Positions 1 through 8,959 are shown, counted from the first letter of the stretch. The stretch: DNA of 64,000 nucleotides from an uncultured Prevotella sp. (GCA_944320235.1 CALUGQ010000028.1:1-64000), one strand, 5' to 3'. Numbers and translations are program-made. Notes: generated by a model from the sequence alone, not told the origin.

Positions 1-149
1 TTGAACGACTCAATGCCGCCAACGAAACGGCGCAATGAGTCGAGGGCGGCGGAGTTGCCCGCTGCCACAGGCACGGCCCCGCCGACTTGCGCCATGCCGA
101 CGCAAGCCATGGAAACAACAAGCAATAACGTTGACAACATACGCTTCAT
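1..149 (-). CDS. Exported protein, N-terminal fragment (runs off window)
   Basis: The minus strand opens with an ATG at 149 and stays open to the window edge, giving 49 residues. The first 21 (MKRMLSTLLLVVSMACVGMAQ) form a type I signal peptide with an AQ-type cleavage site. The part after it (VGGAVPVAAGNSAALDSLRR) is too short to assign. A Bacteroidetes -7 box (TATCTTTG) lies on the minus strand at 204-211, about 55 bases upstream. Only the signal peptide and the start are certain; the function is unknown. Confidence 0.7.
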   Translation of the reverse strand, partial: MKRMLSTLLLVVSMACVGMAQVGGAVPVAAGNSAALDSLRRFVGGIESF

Positions 150-203
150 GACATCATGCAGCCTCCCCGCTGCGATTTTGTGTGGTTTCACTATCGGTTC
201 ATG

Positions 204-211
204 CAAAGATA
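204..211 (-). promoter_or_regulatory. -7 box TATCTTTG for the gene at 149
   Basis: The sequence matches the TAnnTTTG element read by the Bacteroidetes primary sigma factor. No clear -33 TTTG sits at the usual 19-20 base distance. Confidence 0.45.
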
Positions 212-309
212 GCAAAAAACATCAAACAATAAAAGGCAATGATAAGTTATTTTTTAATCATTTTGTTTAACGACAAACATAAGACATCAAATAATACAGG
301 AATACACAA

Positions 310-960
310 CTAAAAACGAATGGCCCTCCATGTTACACTTCCTCCTCCACTAAATGTCCCAGTTACAGAATATTTTAATACGACCAATCCACCATCATCA
401 TATTCATAAGTTACTGTACCTGATATTCGAATCACATTATTTCCATCAACATAAGCACTGACATCATCATGGCTTACCCCTAACATTGCATACCCTTGAA
501 TACCTGCATTAACAGAAACCCCATAATAATTGCCGTCATCATCTATGCTATAATTCAATATACAATACCCCCGTAAAAAGCCCGGTTCCTCATATCCTCC
601 AAGATCATAACTCTCATTTTGAGCTGAACGAGTTTTTGCTCTCATTGCCTTTGGTTTCTGCTCTGCAAATCCATCAGGGTTTGAGGCCAAGGTATATGTA
701 CCATTTATAGCTGCCATGGAACGAAAGAAACTTTCAAGGCTGTCCATGTTGACCTTACAACCAGTCTTTTCCAAAGCCTGAGCATTTACTTTCACCGACA
801 ACCCGAAGTCGTTTGCCATACGTTCAATTTCACTAACCGTCTTTTGAACATTCCCTGCTTCAGAGCCATCTGCAAAATATTCGTCCTCGCTGCTGCAACT
901 TACAGCTACAACCCCGATAATCCCAAGGGTCAACAATTTAAGAATGCGTAATGTTTTCAT
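310..960 (-). CDS. Lipoprotein of unknown function
   Basis: This 216-residue protein starts with a lipoprotein signal (MKTLRILKLLTLGIIGVVAVSC), with the lipobox Cys at residue 22 followed by SSEDE, an acidic stretch common in surface-exposed Bacteroidetes lipoproteins. Residues about 110-216 are rich in Tyr, Gly, Asp and Val and look like a beta-sandwich. I recognise no family. It is the last gene of a minus-strand run (2937-3314, 998-2932, 310-960) with only 37 bases to the gene before it, so co-transcription is likely. The gene is more AT-rich than its upstream neighbour, which hints at different ancestry. Confidence 0.75.
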   Translation of the reverse strand: MKTLRILKLLTLGIIGVVAVSCSSEDEYFADGSEAGNVQKTVSEIERMANDFGLSVKVNAQALEKTGCKVNMDSLESFFRSMAAINGTYTLASNPDGFAEQKPKAMRAKTRSAQNESYDLGGYEEPGFLRGYCILNYSIDDDGNYYGVSVNAGIQGYAMLGVSHDDVSAYVDGNNVIRISGTVTYEYDDGGLVVLKYSVTGTFSGGGSVTWRAIRF

Positions 961-997
961 TTGTCTTGAATTTTAAATTATTGATTAAAGTTTATTG

Positions 998-2932
998 TCA
1001 ATACCAATTTATTTTTCCATCCTCATATGTGAATATTCTCTCCTCGGTTCCCCCATCAAGATGGTGGAGGATATACAGTGCGTCAGAGGGTACACCCTCA
1101 AACACAAGCGTTCCGCTTGTTGCCACCTGCACGCCGGCAGACTTCTGCACCCCGCCGTCAAAATAAGACAGCTCATAAGTGTGGCCTGGCACCACATCAT
1201 TGTCATCATTGCGCGGTATGTACACTATCGCGTCAACGGCCACGGCCTTGCCCATGTCAACGCCAACCCACGCTTCTTTGGCAGAAGCGCCACTGTAATA
1301 GGAAAGCTTGTCGCCGTCAAAAGCGTTTACCGCCGAAGCATCTTGCTTGCCTCCACTGACTGCATTCGCCACTTCCAACTTCTTGCCACCACAGAGAAAG
1401 CCGATTTCCGCCACTTCACACTTGCGGTTCTTAGGAGCAACATATCGCCAATAACGATACTGTTTACCATCCGTGCCACTAACAACCAATGTGTCATAGC
1501 CACGCAGTGGAACGCCCTTTATCACGGCACACTTAACAGCATCCGAGAAATCAGGAGAATTGGCAGCCTCAAACGTGCCGCCTTTCATCAAACGCCGGAA
1601 GCCCAGCACACGCCTGAACAAAGGGTACTTGCGGCTTATACGTATCGTTTGAGGCTTTGCTTTATTCGGCACAAGAGCTTTCGCGTGCTTCACGCTCGGT
1701 AGCAGGATTGGATCGGAAGCCGGCACACAGCCGTTCCGCCCCCAATACACCGGCAGGTAAACCACATCGCAGCCAAGGTACCTGAATGTCGCACTGCAAT
1801 CTTCATGGTTGACCACGGCAAAGTCTACCGGCACCCACTCCTGGTTGTTGTACACGGCTACGTAGGCAAACTTGTCTGACTTGTGGGCATCGTTCAAAGG
1901 TACATAAAGGTTCTTTCCCCTAAAATACTCATCGGAGACATCTTTCATGAATGGAGAGTTGAGCACATCAGGCACACGCTCTTTCCATTTTGAGTTCAGC
2001 GCATGGAGGCTTCCTTGCTGGTAGGCGAACGTTAGGCGGTACACTTTTGCCATTTTCTGCCCTGGCTTTGTAGAATACTCAGGATTGGCATCAGCACCAA
2101 GGAATGGAACGTTCTTGCCCGTATTGTCAAGCACCACGTTCCAGTAATGGTTCCAGGCTCGGTCAGGCCACTGGGGAGTGAAATCCACACCAACAGGGAT
2201 GCCGCAAGCCCTCATGACATAAGCCGCAAAGACGGAATAATCGCGGCATTCGCCCATGCGGATGTTGTCGAGAGCCTGGAGCGGCATCTCAACTTCGAGC
2301 TGTGGAAGCACCTTGTGGACATTCAAGCCAAGCCGCTTCAGTGTCTCGTTGACAGTGAACGTAGCCCAATAAGCAGAATTGCAAATATCCTCGCTTGTAC
2401 TTATCGCCTCTGCGCGGAAAAAATACCTGTCGCGCATACGCTTACGCCAGCCGGGGGTGACTTTCTCGCCGCCCACGCGGTAGGGAAGCAGGTACTCGCA
2501 GAACTCGTCGAACGTGAGGTGGCGCGCCCAGAGGCCCTCGCGCCAGTCGGCAAAGGCCATGTCGATGTTCTCTATCAGCTCGCCGGCGGTCATGGCGTCG
2601 GCGTCGCGCGCCTGCTTTACGTCGGCAGGCCTGCCAAGCTCTCCGTAAAGGCGGGCGTACTGCTCCACGCAGGCGGGGTACTTGTACTTCTTGTTCACCT
2701 GCTCTATGCCGGCATAGTACTTGTCGAGCACGGGGCTGTCCTTGAAGCTGTGCAACCGCATGTTGTCCACGAGGAAGCGGGCGGCGCACAGCTTCTCGGC
2801 GTCGCCGAGCCGTGTGTAGTGGGCTATGACCTCATCGCCGACATCGCCGACGGTACCGGCAGCGTTGCCGCCGTGCGCCTGCATGGCGCACAGCAGCAAG
2901 CCGACTGCCATACAAATCAATCCACGTATCAT
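998..2932 (-). CDS. Exported transglutaminase-like protein with C-terminal discoidin-like domain
   Basis: The start at 2932 is preferred because it gives a signal peptide (MIRGLICMAVGLLLCAMQAHG) and lies four bases after the stop of the preceding gene; a longer reading frame would overlap that gene. The protein has 644 residues. A transglutaminase-like fold is shown by GECRDYS with Cys229, WNHYWN with His262 and GADANP with Asp281, a complete Cys-His-Asp triad spaced as in bacterial transglutaminase-like proteases. The last 85 residues (VGVDMGKAVAVDAIVYIPR onwards) resemble an F5/8-type discoidin carbohydrate-binding domain. The likely role is a surface or periplasmic enzyme acting on peptides or glycoconjugates; the substrate cannot be read from the sequence. 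Confidence 0.8.
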   Translation of the reverse strand: MIRGLICMAVGLLLCAMQAHGGNAAGTVGDVGDEVIAHYTRLGDAEKLCAARFLVDNMRLHSFKDSPVLDKYYAGIEQVNKKYKYPACVEQYARLYGELGRPADVKQARDADAMTAGELIENIDMAFADWREGLWARHLTFDEFCEYLLPYRVGGEKVTPGWRKRMRDRYFFRAEAISTSEDICNSAYWATFTVNETLKRLGLNVHKVLPQLEVEMPLQALDNIRMGECRDYSVFAAYVMRACGIPVGVDFTPQWPDRAWNHYWNVVLDNTGKNVPFLGADANPEYSTKPGQKMAKVYRLTFAYQQGSLHALNSKWKERVPDVLNSPFMKDVSDEYFRGKNLYVPLNDAHKSDKFAYVAVYNNQEWVPVDFAVVNHEDCSATFRYLGCDVVYLPVYWGRNGCVPASDPILLPSVKHAKALVPNKAKPQTIRISRKYPLFRRVLGFRRLMKGGTFEAANSPDFSDAVKCAVIKGVPLRGYDTLVVSGTDGKQYRYWRYVAPKNRKCEVAEIGFLCGGKKLEVANAVSGGKQDASAVNAFDGDKLSYYSGASAKEAWVGVDMGKAVAVDAIVYIPRNDDNDVVPGHTYELSYFDGGVQKSAGVQVATSGTLVFEGVPSDALYILHHLDGGTEERIFTYEDGKINWY

Positions 2933-2936
2933 GGCA

Positions 2937-3314
2937 TCAGTCGTTAACAGGTATCTCGTCGACGGCACGCACCACACCGTCGGTCTCAACGCGCACAACG
3001 TATGTGGCTGCTGGGTTGACATTGCCCAAGCTATAGTTCACCACTGTGTTGCCCGGCTGCCTGTCGGCATCTGAATACACCACGCGCCCGGACTCTAATA
3101 TATCAACACGGGCTTTCTTGACACTGCTGCCGTAAGCCACCTTGAACTTGTTGAATCCGTCGACTGTAACGCCGACAGGCGGTACTACACCAACATCTTT
3201 CCTTTCGGTATCTGCGGTTTGTTTTTCTTTTGTCACAACCACATCGGCAAATGCATTTGCACAGCCAAACCACGCAAGAAGCAGCATACTTAATGCAAAA
3301 TAAAATCGTCTCAT
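2937..3314 (-). CDS. Small exported protein, DUF3244-like
   Basis: The start at 3314 gives a signal peptide (MRRFYFALSMLLLAWFGCANAFA) and lies 27 bases downstream of a minus-strand -7 box TACCTTTG at 3341-3348; a longer frame upstream would begin before that promoter. The mature part is about 100 residues and reads as a single Ig/fibronectin-like beta domain ending in ATYVVRVETDGVVRAVDEIP, the layout of the small DUF3244 proteins of Bacteroidales. A Cys at the end of the hydrophobic stretch (WFGC) could instead be a lipobox. It heads the run that includes the transglutaminase-like gene. Confidence 0.65.
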   Translation of the reverse strand: MRRFYFALSMLLLAWFGCANAFADVVVTKEKQTADTERKDVGVVPPVGVTVDGFNKFKVAYGSSVKKARVDILESGRVVYSDADRQPGNTVVNYSLGNVNPAATYVVRVETDGVVRAVDEIPVND

Positions 3315-3642
3315 TCGTTTAAATTTTAAAAAAGCTGGTGCAAAGGTAAGCGTTTGCCGCAAGATATGCAAGGGGCAAGATTTGCGACATCACGCATTAT
3401 CGGGGTGGAAAAACTGTTATCAACTAATTTACAGACAGTTACGAAGGCTTGGCATTTGGTCAAAGTGCGAATTTGTAGATAAAAATAATTTGCGGCAGTT
3501 GCAGACTGAACAGCCATGGTTTCGAGTTATGGCCATGATTTTCATGAATTGAGAAATGGACAGCTGCCTTGGTTACGAATATGCAACCACACACGCCCAC
3601 TCCATGACTCCTACAGCATCCAGCACGACCTGGGCTTGCAAA

Positions 3643-3695
3643 ACGGCACTCCTTGCCCTGCAAAACAGCACAAAACGGCCGGCAAAACGGCACGT
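3643..3695 (+). repeat. 22-bp-period intergenic repeat array 1
   Basis: Cores of about nine bases start at 3643 (ACGGCACTC), 3665 (ACAGCACAA) and 3687 (ACGGCACGT), exactly 22 bases apart. An extra core, ACGGCCGGC, sits at 3675. The cores are linked by sequence containing TTGC and CAAA. See the finding on the repeat family. Confidence 0.7.
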
Positions 3696-3919
3696 TTTGC
3701 AACAGAGAATGGCTGCGGCCTAGAACCCACTGGCAGCCAGACACTTATGCAAAGCACTATATCCATTCTGCATTTAGCACAATTAAGTTAAACCAAAACC
3801 AATCGTTAGAACGTCTATCACACTTATAACGACGCTTGTTGGCTCTCGCCCCTTCTTCCGCACTGTCGCAGTCATCTTGCTTCCCGCTTTTCCCGATGTG
3901 TATGTTTTATTAACAATAT

Positions 3920-3950
3920 TTTGTCATTTGAGAAACATTTCATACCTTTG
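3920..3950 (+). promoter_or_regulatory. Promoter of the TPR regulator gene
   Basis: TTTG at 3920-3923, 19 bases, then TACCTTTG at 3943-3950. This fits the Bacteroidetes -33/-7 consensus fully and lies 55 bases before the ATG at 4006. Confidence 0.8.
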
Positions 3951-4005
3951 CACTGAAAACAGATACACAATATTATTAATTTTAAACATAAAACATACAA
4001 CAAGC

Positions 4006-5730
4006 ATGAAGAACATCCTCTACATACTGATTGCAGCCATTGCGGCTGTTGCCTGCGGAAGCAATGGATACAAGGCGCAGTTGGTACAGGCCGACTCGCT
4101 GATAGCCCAAGACATGGACGACTCGGCACAGGCCATTATCAACAGCATAGACACCAACGACATAAGAAACCGGGAGACAAAGGCTTACTACAACTTGCTG
4201 AAAGCGGAACTGCTGTTCCGCAACGGAACGGTAACGCCAAACGACAGCATTATAGACCTATGCATTGCCTATTATGAAAACAGCAGCGACAAGCACAAGC
4301 TGGCACAGGCTTATTACTTCAAAGGAAGGATGCAACATGACCGCGGCGAGACAAGCAAAGCAATAATGGCACTTAAAGATGCTGAACACGCGGTAACACA
4401 CACAGACGACATCTGGCTTAAAACAAGAATTCAAGTAAACCTTGCTTCATTCAATACAGAAATAGGTGAATTTCACATCGCCCTTAAACACTGCAAGCAA
4501 GCAAAAAATTATGCCGAAAAACATGGCAATGTATATACATTAACCAATATACACAATGCGATGTCTGTAATTTACGGCAACCTTGGGCAAAACGACAGTT
4601 CCATTGCCTACATAAAAAAATGCGAGCCAATGGTAAAACTAATTAAAAAAGACTATGAACGTTCCATAATCCTCAGCGGATTGGCATCAATGTACCTCAA
4701 GAAAGGAGACTTGAAACAAGCAAAAAGAAATGCACTCATGGCAATAGAAATATCACCAAAGTATAGTACATACTATATATTGTCGTGCATCTACCGCAAA
4801 GAGGGCAACACAGCCAAGGCCGACTCTTTGCGGGCAATGGCCCTGCAATCGGCAGACGACCACTACAGGCTGATGATACTGACGGATATGTGGAACGAGA
4901 AAAAAGCCGAGGGAAAATACAGGGAAGCCACCGAACTGGCCGAAAAGATAACAGCACTGAGAGACACGCTGGCAAACAAGGAGCGCACCGACAGCATAAG
5001 GGAAAAACAAACCGGCAGCGACATCATAGCGGCTGCATCGAAAAAGATTGCCAAGCAACGAAGCAACACTTCGCTTGTGGTAGCCATCGCAATAGCCATG
5101 ACAATCATCCTTGGCTGCGCAGCCCACCAGATTAACCGGAAGAGAAAGAAAGCGCAGGCTGAAACAGAGAAAGCCAACACGGGCAAGAAAGAACTTACAA
5201 GCATCAACGCAAACTTGACAGAAATGGTGAAATGCTTGGAGGCAGAGGCTCAGGGCAGCAAAACGACGGCGGAAAAGATGGCCAAGGCATACTCGGAACT
5301 GGAAAGGCAGCTAAAACAGGAAGAGGACAGGCACAACAAAGAGCTGCACAAGGCTGCAAACGAACATCAGCAAGACATGAAAGAATGCCTGGAAATGTTT
5401 CGCCACGTGCTGACAGAAAACGGAAGCATAACGGAATGGAGCAAAGACAAGATAGCAAAATTCGTAAGCTGCTGGGGCGCATTGAACAGCGACGAGGCTG
5501 AAACATTGAACCTGAAATACGCAAAGCTTACCGAGTGGAACAAAATGATACTGATACTGAAACTCAGCGGGAAGACGATAAAGGAAATATGCGCAATAAC
5601 CGGGATGACGGAGCACGCACTGACACAGGCTCTATACAGGATAAAGCAAAAGGAGAAGCACGAAAGCAAACAACCGCCACAACGACACAGAAAAGACGAC
5701 ACCAAGCCGACGGGGCAAACATCAGTGTGA
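4006..5730 (+). CDS. Membrane-anchored TPR protein with C-terminal HTH (one-piece regulator)
   Basis: The 574-residue product starts at 4006, just after a canonical promoter. Residues 1-17 form a lipoprotein-type signal (ILIAAIAAVAC). Residues about 25-330 are helical TPR repeats, for example AQAYYFKGRMQHDRGETSKA. A membrane segment spans about 355-375 (SLVVAIAIAMTIILGCAA), followed by a coiled coil to about 455. The C-terminus (505-548, LNLKYAKLTEW through SGKTIKEICAITGMTEHALT) is a helix-turn-helix of the sigma region 4/LuxR type. The TPR part would sit outside the inner membrane and the HTH inside, so a signal could pass directly to DNA. Such TPR-TM-HTH proteins are widespread in Bacteroidales; the ligand and target are unknown. 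Lipidation plus a second membrane segment is unusual but seen in this class. Confidence 0.75.
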   Translation: MKNILYILIAAIAAVACGSNGYKAQLVQADSLIAQDMDDSAQAIINSIDTNDIRNRETKAYYNLLKAELLFRNGTVTPNDSIIDLCIAYYENSSDKHKLAQAYYFKGRMQHDRGETSKAIMALKDAEHAVTHTDDIWLKTRIQVNLASFNTEIGEFHIALKHCKQAKNYAEKHGNVYTLTNIHNAMSVIYGNLGQNDSSIAYIKKCEPMVKLIKKDYERSIILSGLASMYLKKGDLKQAKRNALMAIEISPKYSTYYILSCIYRKEGNTAKADSLRAMALQSADDHYRLMILTDMWNEKKAEGKYREATELAEKITALRDTLANKERTDSIREKQTGSDIIAAASKKIAKQRSNTSLVVAIAIAMTIILGCAAHQINRKRKKAQAETEKANTGKKELTSINANLTEMVKCLEAEAQGSKTTAEKMAKAYSELERQLKQEEDRHNKELHKAANEHQQDMKECLEMFRHVLTENGSITEWSKDKIAKFVSCWGALNSDEAETLNLKYAKLTEWNKMILILKLSGKTIKEICAITGMTEHALTQALYRIKQKEKHESKQPPQRHRKDDTKPTGQTSV

Positions 5731-5778
5731 GCCGGGCATAAGAAAAAGACACCGCAGGCCTGCTTGCCTGCCAACAGC

Positions 5779-5818
5779 AGAGGGTGTGGCGAATTGCAAT
5801 ATATTCGCCACACCCTCT
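5779..5818. terminator. Bidirectional hairpin between the regulator and galE
   Basis: A perfect 16-bp stem (AGAGGGTGTGGCGAAT against its complement) encloses an 8-base loop. It lies between the convergent genes ending at 5730 and 5933. There is no long T tract, so its role as a terminator is inferred from position and stem strength. Confidence 0.7.
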
Positions 5819-5932
5819 ATGCCGTTGTAATTCATCGTGAGCCGGTCATTTTACTCCTTACCGATTGGGGGCTAACAAAATGGCCGGAAGCACGGGAAGC
5901 AAAAAAACAGCCATTATTTGGCGCCGGCAGGA

Positions 5933-6970
5933 TTATTGTATTCCCTCCTCACGAAGGTGCTTCTGCCAGTTCCAGGCCGACTTGAGCGTATCTTCAAGGC
6001 AGGTTTCGGCTTTCCAGCCAAGCACCTTGTTGGCCTTTTCGGGATTGGCCCACACTTTTTCTATGTCGCCGGCGCGGCGCGGCGCATACGCCCAGTTGAG
6101 CTTCACGCCGGTAGCCTTCTCGAAAGCGTCGATGATTTGCTTGGTGCTAACGCCATGGCCCGTGCCTACGTTGAACACTTCGAGGCGGTCGCTGTCAGTG
6201 TCGAGCACGCGCTCCATGGCTTTGACATGGGCCTTGGCCAAGTCTACTACATATATGTAATCGCGGATGCAGGTGCCGTCGGGCGTGTCGTAGTCGTTGC
6301 CGAACACCTTGAGTTGCTCGCGTATGCCGATGGCTGTCTGCGTAACGTAGGGAATGAGGTTCATAGGCACTCCGGTGGGCATCTCGCCGATGATGGCCGA
6401 CGGATGCGAGCCTATGGGATTGAAGTAGCGGAGCAGGATGGCCTTGATGTCGGCACCGCTCTTGATGTAATCGCGGATTATCTCCTCGTTGACCTGCTTC
6501 GTGTTGCCGTAAGGGCTCTCGGCAGGCTTGATGGGCGCATCCTCCGTGACGGGCAGGTGCTCAGGGTCGGGCTGGCCGTAGACGGTGCAACTGGAAGAGA
6601 AGATGATGCCCTTCACACCGTGCTTAGGCATAAGCTCAAGGAGGTTGAGCAGGCTGACAATGTTGTTGCGGTAATAAAGCAATGGCTTCTCGACGCTCTC
6701 ACCAACAGCCTTGCTGGCCGCAAAGTGGATGATTCCCTGTATGTCGGGATACTTTGCGAACACTCCGTCCATGGCTTCCATGTCGCGGCAGTCTGCCTGC
6801 TCAAAGGCCGGGCGAACACCCGTAATCTTCTCTATGCCGTCAACGACGCTTGCCTGGGAGTTTGACAGGTTGTCTACAATGACGACCTTATATCCGGCGT
6901 TCTGCAGTTCGACCGTGGTATGCGAGCCGATGAAGCCCGTGCCACCCGTAACCAAAATTGTCTGTTTCAT
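5933..6970 (-). CDS. galE: UDP-glucose 4-epimerase
   Basis: The 345-residue protein is a short-chain dehydrogenase/reductase of the GalE type that interconverts UDP-glucose and UDP-galactose with bound NAD. The Rossmann motif GGTGFIGS begins at residue 9, Ser/Cys-rich SSSCTVYG follows near 125, and the catalytic pair is Tyr154 and Lys158 in SPYGNTK. Length and C-terminus (GWKAETCLEDTLKSAWNW) match the family. A minus-strand -7 box TATCTTTG is at 7004-7011, 34 bases before the start. It is monocistronic by its flanking hairpins. Confidence 0.96.
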   Translation of the reverse strand: MKQTILVTGGTGFIGSHTTVELQNAGYKVVIVDNLSNSQASVVDGIEKITGVRPAFEQADCRDMEAMDGVFAKYPDIQGIIHFAASKAVGESVEKPLLYYRNNIVSLLNLLELMPKHGVKGIIFSSSCTVYGQPDPEHLPVTEDAPIKPAESPYGNTKQVNEEIIRDYIKSGADIKAILLRYFNPIGSHPSAIIGEMPTGVPMNLIPYVTQTAIGIREQLKVFGNDYDTPDGTCIRDYIYVVDLAKAHVKAMERVLDTDSDRLEVFNVGTGHGVSTKQIIDAFEKATGVKLNWAYAPRRAGDIEKVWANPEKANKVLGWKAETCLEDTLKSAWNWQKHLREEGIQ

Positions 6971-7034
6971 CTTTATGCAATTAAATTGTTAACTATCAAT
7001 GCACAAAGATAGCATAAAACGACTAAAGGAAAGA

Positions 7035-7073
7035 GGCAGAAAGATAAAAAAAACATAATTTCATCTTTCTGCC
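7035..7073 (-). terminator. Hairpin downstream of rnfA
   Basis: An 11-bp stem (GGCAGAAAGAT against ATCTTTCTGCC) encloses a 17-base AT-rich loop. On the minus strand it comes shortly after the rnfA stop and is followed by a pyrimidine-rich run (TCTTTCCTTT). It overlaps the upstream region of galE. Confidence 0.55.
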
Positions 7074-7093
7074 CCTTGCTACTTAACATGCCG

Positions 7094-7696
7094 TCAGTCC
7101 AAGCCGACTAAAGCCCTGAGGCCACCGTCGACACCTGAGAAGCCCATGAAAGCCAGGCTGAGCAGGCCCGCAGTGACAAGCACTATCGCCATGCCACGCA
7201 TCCCGCGCGGGATGTTGACCAGGGCCATCTGCTCACGCATACCCGCAAACACGGTCAACGCCAGGCCAAAGCCCAAAGCCGTGGAGAATGCATATACAAC
7301 GCTCTCAAGCAGATTGTAGTCTTTCTGTATCACGAGAATGGCAACACCGAGCACGGCGCAGTTGGTTGTGATGAGCGGAAGGAAGATACCCAGCGCCTGG
7401 TAAAGGGCCGGCGAGACTTTCTTCATGATGATTTCGACCATCTGCACTAGGGCGGCAATGACCAGGATGAAGGCTATGGTCTGAAGATACTGGATTCCGA
7501 ACGGATCGAGCACCCACTTCTGCACAAGGAAGGTGACTATCGTGGCTAGCGTGAGCACAAAGGCCACAGCCGCTCCCATGCCAAGCGCAGTGTCAATCTT
7601 CTTTGAAACTCCAAGGAACGGACATATTCCAAGGAACTGTGACAACACTATGTTGTTCACAAAGATAGCCGATATAAATATAAGTATGTATTCCAT
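7094..7696 (-). CDS. rnfA: Rnf complex membrane subunit RnfA
   Basis: The product is 200 residues with six predicted membrane helices and opens with MEYILIFISAIFVNNIVLSQ, the conserved start of the RnfA/NqrE family. RnfA and RnfE are paired inverted-topology subunits that line the ion path of the ferredoxin:NAD oxidoreductase. A Cys in each half (LGICPFLG and TTNCAVLG) matches the residues that hold an intramembrane iron-sulfur cluster in this family. It is the last gene of the rseC-rnfBCDGEA order and follows rnfE by two bases. Confidence 0.95.
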   Translation of the reverse strand: MEYILIFISAIFVNNIVLSQFLGICPFLGVSKKIDTALGMGAAVAFVLTLATIVTFLVQKWVLDPFGIQYLQTIAFILVIAALVQMVEIIMKKVSPALYQALGIFLPLITTNCAVLGVAILVIQKDYNLLESVVYAFSTALGFGLALTVFAGMREQMALVNIPRGMRGMAIVLVTAGLLSLAFMGFSGVDGGLRALVGLD

Positions 7697-7698
7697 GA

Positions 7699-8283
7699 CT
7701 ACGCCTTTTTGAACTTATTGACAATTGCTATGAGGAAACCCAGGGTGATGAACGCACCAGGAGGAAGCACGAAGAGCAGCACATTGTAGGTCTCTGGCAG
7801 GAGCACCAGGCCGAACACAGAGCCTGCGCCAAGCAACTCCCTGACCGCACCAAGCAGCATGAGGGCGATGGTGAAGCCCAGGCCGATGCCTATTCCGTCG
7901 AAAAGGCTGGCCACAGGGCCGTTCTTGCAGGCAAAAGCCTCGGCACGGCCAAGGATGATGCAGTTCACGACAATAAGGGGAATGTAGATTCCCAGCGACT
8001 TGTTGATGGCCGGCAGGTAGGCTTCAAGGCACATCTGCAAGATAGTCACAAACGAGGCTATGACCACGACAAACACCGGGATGCGCACCATGTCGGGTGT
8101 GAGATTCTTGATCAAGGAAATCACCAGGTTCGAGCAGATGAGCACGAACATGGTAGCCAGCCCCATCGACATACCGTTCATTGCCGATGTAGTCGTGGCA
8201 AGCGTAGGACACATGCCAAGCAGAAGGACAAATGTCGGGTTCTCCTTGACTATGCCATTCAATAATATCTTTAAGTTATTCAT
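7699..8283 (-). CDS. rnfE: Rnf complex membrane subunit RnfE
   Basis: The 194-residue hydrophobic protein begins LLNGIVKENPTFVLLLGMCP, typical for RnfE/NqrD, and carries the second family Cys in VVNCIILGRAEAFA. It partners RnfA in the membrane core. The gap to rnfG is 40 bases and the next gene, rnfA, starts two bases after its stop. Confidence 0.95.
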   Translation of the reverse strand: MNNLKILLNGIVKENPTFVLLLGMCPTLATTTSAMNGMSMGLATMFVLICSNLVISLIKNLTPDMVRIPVFVVVIASFVTILQMCLEAYLPAINKSLGIYIPLIVVNCIILGRAEAFACKNGPVASLFDGIGIGLGFTIALMLLGAVRELLGAGSVFGLVLLPETYNVLLFVLPPGAFITLGFLIAIVNKFKKA

Positions 8284-8323
8284 ACTCTTTCAATTAAAAT
8301 GAGTGTTTTCATTTGACTAAACG

Positions 8324-8959
8324 CTACTCAGCACCGGCTGTGGCACGCTTTGTGGCTCCACTCGCAGCATCAATATCCTGCTCTGCATAAACGGCGTATG
8401 CCTGATTGACGGCCTTGAGGAAAGCCCTGGTAGTGATTGTAGATGCAGTTATTGCATCAATGTCGCCACCGTCTTTGTTGACTACAAGAGGTTTGCCATC
8501 AGAGAGGTCACGCCCTATGATGTCGCCTTTCTCCCCTTTTTGGAACCACTTGTCAGCTTTAGCACCAAGCCCTGGTGTCTCTGCATGCTGCAAAACAGTG
8601 TATCCAAGCACCTTCCCCGACTCATCGAACCCGACAAGCAGTTTTAGTTCGCCGCCGAATCCCATGCTTGAGCTCTCGACAGCAGCCCCCATAAACTTGC
8701 CTGATGCATCGGCAATCTTATGCACCACAAAAGCCTGCTCCTTACCATCTACATCTCTGGTGATGGTGTCTTCAGCTGCAACCGTTATGTCTTGCAAGCC
8801 CATGACGCTCTTTATGCCTTCGGCCAAAACCAACTCTTTCTGAACCTTTATCGGCTCTGCGGTAAAATTGTTGACCCATGCCAGAAGCCCACCGGTAATC
8901 ACTGCTACAGCCACAAGCACGACTACCATGTTTGTAAGTGACGATTCTAACTTCTTCAT
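8324..8959 (-). CDS. rnfG: Rnf complex flavoprotein subunit RnfG
   Basis: The 211-residue protein has one N-terminal membrane helix (MVVVLVAVAVITGGLLAWV) and an outward-facing FMN-binding domain. ETPGLG at 127-132 is a family motif. The covalent FMN site, usually SGAT, reads TAST here (171-174) in DAITASTIT; the acceptor would be Thr174. The motif is therefore slightly unusual but keeps the acceptor Thr. Its ATG overlaps the stop of rnfD by four bases, which implies coupled translation. Confidence 0.93.
   Translation of the reverse strand: MKKLESSLTNMVVVLVAVAVITGGLLAWVNNFTAEPIKVQKELVLAEGIKSVMGLQDITVAAEDTITRDVDGKEQAFVVHKIADASGKFMGAAVESSSMGFGGELKLLVGFDESGKVLGYTVLQHAETPGLGAKADKWFQKGEKGDIIGRDLSDGKPLVVNKDGGDIDAITASTITTRAFLKAVNQAYAVYAEQDIDAASGATKRATAGAE

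Larger units (their letters stand above)
3315..4005. other. Divergent intergenic region, 691 bases
   Basis: This stretch separates the minus-strand exported genes from the plus-strand TPR regulator. It holds the minus -7 box at 3341-3348, a 22-bp-period repeat array at 3643-3695 and the plus promoter at 3920-3950. Reading frames here lack start context and overlap the repeat, so I see no gene. Confidence 0.7.
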
